This document shows, in pieces, positions 58,271-64,000 of a stretch of DNA of 64,000 nt. Numbering within the stretch: position 1 is the stretch's first letter; each line of letters starts with the position of its first letter. Location: contig URQS01000005.1 of assembly GCA_900550035.1 (NCBI GenBank), forward strand, positions 20,605-84,604, given 5' to 3'. The DNA is from an uncultured Prevotella sp. GTDB taxonomy: Bacteria; Bacteroidota; Bacteroidia; Bacteroidales; Bacteroidaceae. A model generated the notes under the pieces. The model saw nothing but the letters and a program-made list of their open reading frames with translations, made no database searches and was not told the DNA's origin. The position numbers were made by a program, and so were the translations under genes.

Positions 58271-59368
58271 ATGCAGTTTGACGAAGTGATAGGCCAGGAA
58301 GGGGCCAAAAGGCAGTTGCGCCAGCTCATTGACGAGGGGCGCGTGCCACATGCAATGCTGTTCTGCGGTCCGACGGGCTGCGGCAAGATGGCGCTTGCCA
58401 TGGCTTTCGCCTCGGAACTGCTTGGTCATAGCCGACTGCTGAACCAATGGACTCACCCAGACCTTGTGTTCAGCTATCCCACCATAAAGAAGCCCAGCAT
58501 GGGGTCGGAACATCAGCCCACGAGCGACGACTATGCCAGTCAGTGGCGCGAGATGATAATGCGCGGACCGTATTTCACGCTCGAACAATGGATGGCGCAG
58601 ATGGATGCCGAGAACCAGCAGGCTGTAATCACGGGTGCTGAGAGCGACGCCTTGTCGCGCAAGCTGAGTCTGAAGTCGAGTCAGGGCGGATATAAGGTGT
58701 GCATAGTCTGGTTGCCCGAACGCATGAACCAGACGAGTGCCAACAAACTGCTCAAGCTGCTTGAGGAACCACCTACGCAAACAGTGTTCATACTTGTGAG
58801 CGAAGATCCGGGCCGATTGCTCGAAACCATACGCAGCCGAACGCAACGGTTCGACTTCAAGCGCATTGCCGACGACGACATAGAGCAGGCACTTGTGGCA
58901 CGATGTGGAATCGAAGCGGACCTCGCCCATCGCATTGCACGCATAGCAGGAGGTTCGTGGACAGAAGCCACAGGAGCGTTGCAGGCAGGCAATGAGAATA
59001 ACATGTTTTTCGACCTGTTTACGATGCTCATGCGACTGGCATACGCCAAGCGCGTCAAGGAACTCAAGAAATGGAGTGAAAGTATTGCTGCCTTCGGTCG
59101 TGAGAAACAAAAGCGACTGCTTGTGTACTTCAGCCGTATGATACGCGAGAACTTCATGTACAACTTCCACGACCCGCGACTCACCTATATGACTGTCAAT
59201 GAAGAACAGTTTGCGTCGCGCTTCGCACCGTTCATCAACGAGCGCAACATCATCGAGTTTAGCGAGATGTTCGAACGTGCACTGCGCGACATAACACAGA
59301 ACGCCAATTCAAAGATTGTGTTTTTCGACATAGCTCTACAATCAATAATATATATAACACGCAAATAG
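58271..59368 (+). CDS. holB: DNA polymerase III delta-prime subunit
   Basis: 365 aa. Part of the clamp loader. AAA+ core with GQEGAKRQLRQLIDEGRVPH and Walker A CGPTGCGKMALA (about 33-44); the Walker B-like WLPERMNQTSANKLLKLLEEPP and sensor 1 SRTQRFDFKRI (about 193-203) are present. There is an insertion of about 70 residues between them (residues 60-130), seen in Bacteroidetes HolB. Stop directly abuts the ricT start. Confidence 0.9.
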   Translation: MQFDEVIGQEGAKRQLRQLIDEGRVPHAMLFCGPTGCGKMALAMAFASELLGHSRLLNQWTHPDLVFSYPTIKKPSMGSEHQPTSDDYASQWREMIMRGPYFTLEQWMAQMDAENQQAVITGAESDALSRKLSLKSSQGGYKVCIVWLPERMNQTSANKLLKLLEEPPTQTVFILVSEDPGRLLETIRSRTQRFDFKRIADDDIEQALVARCGIEADLAHRIARIAGGSWTEATGALQAGNENNMFFDLFTMLMRLAYAKRVKELKKWSESIAAFGREKQKRLLVYFSRMIRENFMYNFHDPRLTYMTVNEEQFASRFAPFINERNIIEFSEMFERALRDITQNANSKIVFFDIALQSIIYITRK

Positions 59369-60763
59369 ATGAAAGAATTCAAGGACATGCAATTCCATAT
59401 ATCCCGCGACACCGACCGCGGGCTCAGCCACTGCGCTTGCGGTAGGCAGGACAGACAGCTCAACACCTACGACTGGTTGTATGACGTGCCTGGCAACGAG
59501 GAGGATACAGACCTCGTTGAGGTGCAGTTCAAGAACACACGTAAGGGTTACTATCACAATGTCAATCACCTTGACCTTCAAAAAGGAGATACCGTGGCTG
59601 TTGAGGCAAACCCTGGACACGACATCGGTGTTGTGACGCTGACCGGACGCCTTGTAAAGCTGCAGGTGAAGAAAGCCAATCTGAAGTCGCCTGATGAGAT
59701 AAAGCGCGTATACCGTATAGCCAAGCCTACTGATATGGACAAGTATTATGAAGCAAAGAGCCGCGAACATGGCACCATGATACAGAGTCGTCAGATAGCC
59801 AAGGACCTCGGACTACAGATGAAGATAGGTGACGTGGAGTATCAAGGCGATGGCAACAAGGCCATATTCTACTACATTGCTGACGAGCGCGTTGACTTCA
59901 GACAGCTCATCAAGGTTCTGGCTGACACTTTCCACGTGCGTATTGAGATGAAACAGATTGGTGCTCGACAGGAGGCTGGACGCATTGGCGGTACCGGACC
60001 GTGTGGTCGTGAGCTGTGCTGTGCTACATGGATGAAGAACTTTGTGAGCGTCAGCACCAATGCGGCACGCATCCAGGACATCTCGCTTAATCCGCAGAAG
60101 CTTGCCGGAATGTGCGCTAAGCTGAAGTGCTGTCTCAACTATGAGGTTGATGACTATGTTGAGGCTGGACGCAAGATGCCGGCTCGCGATGTCGTATTGC
60201 AGACCGACGACAGCGACTGGTATTTGTTCAAGACAGACATTCTGGCTGGGCTTGTAACGTATTCGACAGACAAGTCGATAGCTGCCAACCTTATCACCAT
60301 CACGGCGGAGCGTGCGCGTGCTGTCATTGAGATGAACCGTCGTGGCGAAAAACCTGAGGTGCTCGACGAGGGAGATGCAGTGAGCACATCCGACCGTCCT
60401 GCCGACCTTTTGGCGGATGCCGACATCAGCCGTTTTGATAAGGCGAAGAAAAAGAAGAAGGCAAAGAATCGTCCGAATCGTCAGCAGCAGCCTTCCAATA
60501 ATCAGCAGCGTGAGCCAAAGCAGCCGAAGCAGCGCGAACAGCGACAGCCAAAGCCGGCTCCTGCCGATAAGCAGCAACAGCCAAGACCACAGGCACAGCA
60601 GCATCATAAGCCGCAGGGACAGCAGCCCAGGCCGCAGGGTCAGCAGCAAAAACAGCAGGCTAATCAGCAGGGTCAGCAGCAACCTAAGCCGCAGCAGCAA
60701 CCTGCAAAACCACAGGCACAGCAGCCAAAGCAGCAGCCTCAGGCTAATGCTGATGTACAGTAA
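59369..60763 (+). CDS. ricT: PSP1-domain protein, RicT-like, with Q/P-rich tail
   Basis: 464 aa. PSP1 homology spans about residues 20-280, with cysteines in HCACGR (22-26), GPCGRELCCATW (near 210-221) and CAKLKCCLNYE; in B. subtilis RicT these kinds of Cys help hold an iron-sulfur cluster in the RicAFT complex. From about residue 375 to the end the protein is almost all Gln, Pro, Lys, Arg and Ala, probably disordered. ATG follows the holB stop without a gap. Confidence 0.88.
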   Translation: MKEFKDMQFHISRDTDRGLSHCACGRQDRQLNTYDWLYDVPGNEEDTDLVEVQFKNTRKGYYHNVNHLDLQKGDTVAVEANPGHDIGVVTLTGRLVKLQVKKANLKSPDEIKRVYRIAKPTDMDKYYEAKSREHGTMIQSRQIAKDLGLQMKIGDVEYQGDGNKAIFYYIADERVDFRQLIKVLADTFHVRIEMKQIGARQEAGRIGGTGPCGRELCCATWMKNFVSVSTNAARIQDISLNPQKLAGMCAKLKCCLNYEVDDYVEAGRKMPARDVVLQTDDSDWYLFKTDILAGLVTYSTDKSIAANLITITAERARAVIEMNRRGEKPEVLDEGDAVSTSDRPADLLADADISRFDKAKKKKKAKNRPNRQQQPSNNQQREPKQPKQREQRQPKPAPADKQQQPRPQAQQHHKPQGQQPRPQGQQQKQQANQQGQQQPKPQQQPAKPQAQQPKQQPQANADVQ

Positions 60764-60772
60764 TAAAATAGG

Positions 60773-60803
60773 ATGAGGGTGTGTTTTTATGGCACACCCT
60801 CAT
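60773..60803 (+). terminator. Hairpin after ricT
   Basis: 11-bp stem ATGAGGGTGTG/CACACCCTCAT, 9-nt T-rich loop, no long T-run after it; a weak terminator or a pause hairpin before gldH. Confidence 0.55.
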
Positions 60804-60861
60804 TCCGTTAATAGTTATTGCTTAATAAAGCTAATATAAAAAAAGATACTTGGAAGGAAAA

Positions 60862-61329
60862 ATGAAGAATAGCAAATGTTTTGCATTGTTGGTCGCGATG
60901 TCGCTGCTGATTTTATCGGCATGCAATAGTCGGCTCGTGTACGACCGCTACGCATCAACGCCAATATCAGGGTGGGAGAAAAATGATACGCTGTCGTTCG
61001 ACATACGTCCTGTTGACGGTACGGACACATACGATATGTGGCTTGGACTGCGAACCAGCGAAGCCTATCCGTTCACAGCCATAACACTAATAGTTGAGCA
61101 GCATATCTATCCTCGGGACACTATTATCAATGACACGGTGAACTGTAAGATTACCGACCGACATGGCAATGCATCGGGCTCTGGCGTCAATTTCCACCAA
61201 TACCGTTTCCCCGTAGCCGCACTGCAATTGCAGGAAGGCGACTCAATACATATACGTGTACGTCACGACATGAAGCGTGAGATATTGCCAGGTATAAGCG
61301 ACGTAGGCATATCGCTACATCGCAAGTAG
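60862..61329 (+). CDS. gldH: Gliding-motility lipoprotein GldH
   Basis: 155 aa from the ATG at 60862; a TTG-led frame begins 12 nt earlier. Lipobox LILSAC (Cys near 20). YDRYASTPISGWEKNDTLSF (about 25-44) is the typical GldH entry; the rest is a beta-sandwich. GldH is needed for gliding in Flavobacterium but is kept in non-gliding Bacteroidales, where its role is uncertain. Lies between ricT and porT. Confidence 0.88.
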   Translation: MKNSKCFALLVAMSLLILSACNSRLVYDRYASTPISGWEKNDTLSFDIRPVDGTDTYDMWLGLRTSEAYPFTAITLIVEQHIYPRDTIINDTVNCKITDRHGNASGSGVNFHQYRFPVAALQLQEGDSIHIRVRHDMKREILPGISDVGISLHRK

Positions 61330-61337
61330 GGTAGGAA

Positions 61338-62093
61338 CTACTCGAAGTAGAAGCTCAGCACAATCATCTTGGTGCTTGCCTTGCTTACAGCCTGTGCATA
61401 CTTGAGCATGTTCTTGTCGCGCAATTCGTCGGCATGTTTGGTGTCGAGCGAATTGCCAAGTGCGTAGACGAATTTCAGCTCGGGGCGCAGTTTGAAGAAA
61501 GGTAGGTAGAAATCGCATCCTACGCCGGCTTCTACTGCCATGGTGTAGCGTTTCAGACGCAGGTTGTCACTGCGCTTGGTGTTGAGGTTGAGCATCGGAG
61601 CCAGTCCTGCCATAAGGTATGGACGATGGTTGTTGAAGCGAGGTGCGGCGAAAATCATGTCGGCTGAGCAAGATATGTAAGCCGACTTGATGTCCTGGCG
61701 CGACTCCTCGGCACGTCCGTCGGCATCCAACTTGTTAAGGTCGTGGAATACGATATGGCGCGAGCCGAAATACATCATCGGTGCCACGCGCACTTGGAAA
61801 TGCTCCGTAAGGCGTGCCTCGCCGAGTACTCCGACATTGATGCCAGGATCCCAACGGCTTTGGTCGACGGTGACAAGTGCCTGATGCTCTTGTCCGTCTT
61901 CGCCAATATAAGTCTGCGGACCGACGTTGGTCAGCTCCATATCCTGCAAGTGTGTGCCTACTACGACACCGAAGTGAAACGGACGCAAGTCGGTATACGG
62001 GCGGTTCTGTACCGTACGTTGCTGTGCGTGAGCCATGCCGCCTAACATAGATGGCATGGCCGCTAAAAATATCAGTATAGCTGCGAGTCTCAT
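61338..62093 (-). CDS. porT: PorT-family outer-membrane beta-barrel protein
   Basis: 251 aa from the ATG at 62093, which starts the signal peptide (MRLAAILIFLAAMPSML, cleavage after AHA). The mature part is a predicted eight-strand barrel with PYTDLRPFHFGVVVGTH (near 33-49) and a closing YAQAVSKASTKMIVLSFYFE with aromatic C-terminal residue. PorT is linked to the type IX secretion system of Porphyromonas, but the same family fold occurs in unrelated barrels. Convergent with gldH. No other T9SS genes lie in the window. Confidence 0.8.
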   Translation of the reverse strand: MRLAAILIFLAAMPSMLGGMAHAQQRTVQNRPYTDLRPFHFGVVVGTHLQDMELTNVGPQTYIGEDGQEHQALVTVDQSRWDPGINVGVLGEARLTEHFQVRVAPMMYFGSRHIVFHDLNKLDADGRAEESRQDIKSAYISCSADMIFAAPRFNNHRPYLMAGLAPMLNLNTKRSDNLRLKRYTMAVEAGVGCDFYLPFFKLRPELKFVYALGNSLDTKHADELRDKNMLKYAQAVSKASTKMIVLSFYFE

Positions 62094-62234
62094 AATAATA
62101 TATAACGACATTAACCCAATGTTATTGCTTTGGCTTACCACCAAAAAAATGCAATACGGATATAGCAAAATGGAGTGGAATGTGTAAATAAGTTAAAATC
62201 ACTACCCATTTGTAGGTATTTCGAAGAAAAACGC

Positions 62235-62242
62235 TATCTTTG
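62235..62242 (+). promoter_or_regulatory. -7 element of the ferredoxin gene
   Basis: TATCTTTG, with TTTG at 62209-62212, 22 nt upstream. Leader about 55 nt. Confidence 0.55.
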
Positions 62243-62296
62243 CATCATCTAATTTTAGGTAGTATAACATTAATAACATTTAAATAGAATTTAATT

Positions 62297-62467
62297 ATGG
62301 CTTATGTAATTGGCGACGACTGCATCGCATGCGGTACATGTATTGGTGAGTGCCCGGTAGAGGCTATCTCTGAAGGCGAAAAGTATTCAATCAACCCTGA
62401 TCTCTGCACAGAGTGTGGTACATGCGCTAGCGTATGTCCTCAGGAGGCTATCAGCCTCGGCGAGTAA
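62297..62467 (+). CDS. 2[4Fe-4S] ferredoxin
   Basis: 56 aa, too short to catch with common length cut-offs. Two perfect cluster motifs CIACGTCIGECP and CTECGTCASVCP, each CxxCxxCxxxCP. Electron carrier for anaerobic metabolism such as pyruvate:ferredoxin oxidoreductase. It has its own promoter and is followed by a strong terminator, so it is a single-gene unit. Confidence 0.97.
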   Translation: MAYVIGDDCIACGTCIGECPVEAISEGEKYSINPDLCTECGTCASVCPQEAISLGE

Positions 62468-62487
62468 GGATTTACTACAGAAATATT

Positions 62488-62533
62488 AAAGGCGGCAAAT
62501 TGCAGCACATTGTGCTCGTAGTTTGCCGCCTTT
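62488..62533 (+). terminator. Terminator after the ferredoxin gene
   Basis: Perfect 12-bp stem AAAGGCGGCAAA/TTTGCCGCCTTT, 22-nt loop with its own small hairpin GCACA-TTGTGC, followed by TCGTG. Confidence 0.85.
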
Positions 62534-62641
62534 TCGTGTTCTGTTGGGTACAGATGTTGCTAAAGTATTGTTTTTCTGTTAAATAAATGTAAATAAGCGG
62601 GCTGCTTAAAAGCATGATTTCTTTATATAATAAAAAATGAG

Positions 62642-62649
62642 TAATTTTG
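62642..62649 (+). promoter_or_regulatory. -7 element of the rplM-rpsI-rpsB operon
   Basis: TAATTTTG, about 148 nt before rplM. The -33 region shows no clear TTTG. Confidence 0.5.
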
Positions 62650-62663
62650 CGGACCGATTATTT

Positions 62664-62790
62664 GGGGATACACTTAGAGTCCCCTGCATGAGGGTGTTAA
62701 TAGCGCTCGTTATAGAAAAGGCCAAACGGCGTGGTTAGTGAATCGCTCGTGCAACAAAAATAAAACGTTTTTTAGTAGTAATTTTTAAAT
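62664..62790 (+). promoter_or_regulatory. Possible structured leader of the L13 operon
   Basis: A 130-nt untranslated region before rplM with a GGGGA/TCCCC hairpin (62664-62668 with 62680-62684) and further GC-rich segments (AGCGCTCG, GGCCAAACGGC). Ribosomal protein operons are often controlled by binding of one product to such a leader. No match to a named leader can be checked here. Confidence 0.3.
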
Positions 62791-62796
62791 TAAACA

Positions 62797-63258
62797 ATGA
62801 ACACTTTAAGTTACAAGACTATTTCCGTAAACAAGGAAACAGCTAAGAAGGAGTGGGTGGTAATCGATGCCACAGACCAGGTAGTAGGTCGTCTCTGCTC
62901 TAAAGTAGCAAAGCTCATCCGCGGAAAGTACAAGCCGTCATTCACTCCCCACGTGGACTGTGGTGACAACGTTATCATCATCAACGCAGCCAAGGCTGTT
63001 TTCACTGGCAAGAAGGAAACAGACAAGGTTTACACACGTTATACTGGCTATCCTGGTGGACAGCGCTTCAACACTCCGGCAGAGCTCCGCAAGCGTCCTG
63101 ACGGAATGGACAAGATTATCCGTCACGCTGTGAAGGGTATGCTCCCCAAGGGTCCTCTCGGCCGTCACCTGCTTGACAATCTCTACATCTACGATGGTAC
63201 AGAGCACAAGCACGAGGCTCAGCAGCCTAAGGCAATTGATATTAACCAGTATAAATAA
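62797..63258 (+). CDS. rplM: 50S ribosomal protein L13
   Basis: 153 aa. WVVIDATDQVVGRLCSKVAKLIRGK (part, about 20-39) and YTRYTGYPGGQR (about 87-98) are the L13 signatures; MLPKGPLGR near 129. Usual length and place before rpsI; 10 nt gap. Confidence 0.98.
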   Translation: MNTLSYKTISVNKETAKKEWVVIDATDQVVGRLCSKVAKLIRGKYKPSFTPHVDCGDNVIIINAAKAVFTGKKETDKVYTRYTGYPGGQRFNTPAELRKRPDGMDKIIRHAVKGMLPKGPLGRHLLDNLYIYDGTEHKHEAQQPKAIDINQYK

Positions 63259-63268
63259 AGAATAGAAG

Positions 63269-63655
63269 ATGGAAATGATAAATGCAATTGGTCGCCGTAA
63301 GAGTGCCGTAGCTCGTGTTTATCTCACAGAGGGCACCGGTAAGATCACAATCAACAAGGAAGAACTCGCAAAGTATTTCCCATCAGCAATTCTGCAGTAT
63401 GTGGTTAAGCAGCCGCTGCTCCTGCTCGGTGTGGAAGAGAAATATGATATCAAGTGCAACCTCGACGGTGGCGGTTTCACCGGTCAGAGCCAGGCTCTTC
63501 GCCTCGCTATCGCCCGCGCACTTGTAAAGGTTGACGCTGAGGACAAGAAGACTCTTAAGGGTCAGGGCTTCCTCACTCGCGATTCACGTGAGGTTGAGCG
63601 TAAGAAGCCGGGTCAGCCGAAGGCTCGCCGTCGCTTCCAGTTCAGCAAGCGTTAA
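63269..63655 (+). CDS. rpsI: 30S ribosomal protein S9
   Basis: 128 aa. NAIGRRKSAVARVYLTEGTG (about 4-23) is the S9 start; GGGFTGQSQALRLAIARALV and a closing basic PKARRRFQFSKR are the RNA-binding parts. Usual length. The end KR fits S9, whose basic tail reaches the P-site tRNA. Confidence 0.98.
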   Translation: MEMINAIGRRKSAVARVYLTEGTGKITINKEELAKYFPSAILQYVVKQPLLLLGVEEKYDIKCNLDGGGFTGQSQALRLAIARALVKVDAEDKKTLKGQGFLTRDSREVERKKPGQPKARRRFQFSKR

Positions 63656-63756
63656 AATATGGAGAACGGCTGGGACACCTTATTTATATATATATGTGTG
63701 GCTTAGCATATCTCCAAAGTTTAGCATCCAAACCCGCAAGACCGAAAGAGTGAGTT

Positions 63757-63893
63757 AGGAATTACGAATTAGGAATTACGAATTAGGAGTTGTGAGTTAG
63801 AATTATAATTCAAAATTCAAAATTCAAAATCGGCGAAGCCGACCAATTCAAAACTCAAAATTCAGAACTCAAAACTCGACATTCGTTACTCGT
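63757..63893. repeat. Mirrored micro-repeat array, types 1 and 3 mixed
   Basis: Between rpsI and rpsB, inside a ribosomal protein operon. Starts with type 3 units (GAATTACGAATTAGGA), then has type 1 units (TTCAAAA) around mini-hairpin TCGGCGAAGCCGA at 63831-63843. Confidence 0.8.
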
Positions 63894-63947
63894 GGGCTGG
63901 TTCAATTTAACTCAAAGGAAAGTAAACAAATTAACAAGAACAAAGAA

Positions 63948-64000
63948 ATGTCAAGAACTAATTTTGACCAGTTGTTAGAGGCAGGCTGTCACTTTGGCCA
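63948..64000 (+). CDS. rpsB: 30S ribosomal protein S2, N-terminal fragment
   Basis: Only the first 17 codons are in the window: MSRTNFDQLLEAGCHFG, which matches the S2 start (LLEAGVHFG). The rest runs off the end. It follows rpsI after a repeat array, in the order L13-S9-S2 usual for Bacteroidetes. Confidence 0.9.
   Translation, partial: MSRTNFDQLLEAGCHFG

Noticed and set aside
58166..59170. 334-codon open frame on the minus strand opposite holB
   Set aside because: Antisense to a clear clamp-loader gene and running into a repeat array; no recognisable domain.
59813..60700. Leucine-rich membrane-like frame opposite ricT
   Set aside because: The leucines are the complement of the Gln-codon repeats in the RicT tail.

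Overview
The window is chromosomal DNA of a bacterium of the order Bacteroidales. The signs are promoters of the Bacteroidetes type (TTTG, about 19 nt, TAnnTTTG), PorT and GldH homologues, ExbB-ExbD-ExbD-TonB and ECF sigma units, GH92 and sulfatase genes, NigD-like, GLPGLI and DUF4290 families, and the rplM-rpsI-rpsB order. Prevotellaceae or a near relative seems most likely, but the family is an inference. Most of the window is moderately GC-rich housekeeping sequence; about 24.2-32.2 kb is plainly AT-rich.

Layout. 1-3.3 kb: end of an RluD-type gene, ddl, an acyltransferase, a NigD-like lipoprotein (+). 3.4-12.2 kb: a long minus-strand block with nadD, gmk, yicC, a Bax-inhibitor-like membrane protein, rseP, dxr, rimM, murA, a DUF4290 gene and tsaB. 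12.5-23.5 kb: GH92 mannosidase, OmpA-like lipoprotein, trpS, an esterase/HAD fusion, an Rpn-type nuclease, tRNA-Leu, GDP-mannose synthesis, HIT, greA, a candidate small RNA, and a GNAT gene. 23.5-34.5 kb: an accessory island bracketed by two truncated IS66 remnants in inverted orientation. 35-44 kb: two glycosyltransferases, SprT-like, TlpA-like, a STAND-type ATPase, a RecD-like helicase, MscS channel, PBP4 and a small membrane protein. 44.4-51.4 kb: aspartate aminotransferase, exbB-exbD-exbD-tonB, a PstS-like lipoprotein and a TPR protein. 51.6-54 kb: ECF sigma, probable anti-sigma and a secreted protein. 54-64 kb: sulfatase, sugar permease, metF, holB, ricT, gldH, porT, ferredoxin, then rplM-rpsI-rpsB.

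The island is the most unusual region. Its core reads in one direction: a VKOR/thioredoxin protein with an inactive C39-like domain, a 63-residue double-glycine peptide precursor whose predicted mature part is acidic and holds two cysteines, a GLPGLI protein, an outer-membrane barrel, an ABC transporter with an intact C39 peptidase, and a stub resembling the start of an HlyD adaptor. Upstream lie a DUF3244-like protein, a TPR sensor with a LuxR-like C-terminus, and an XRE repressor. The simplest reading is a system that oxidises, trims and exports a small disulfide peptide (bacteriocin or signal), under its own membrane sensor.

Other points: MurA has Asp where fosfomycin-sensitive enzymes have Cys; families of short mirrored intergenic repeat arrays occur at six places; a four-copy array with exact 22-bp spacing lies beside the island; and several genes start within 10 nt of their -7 element, so their mRNAs may be nearly leaderless.
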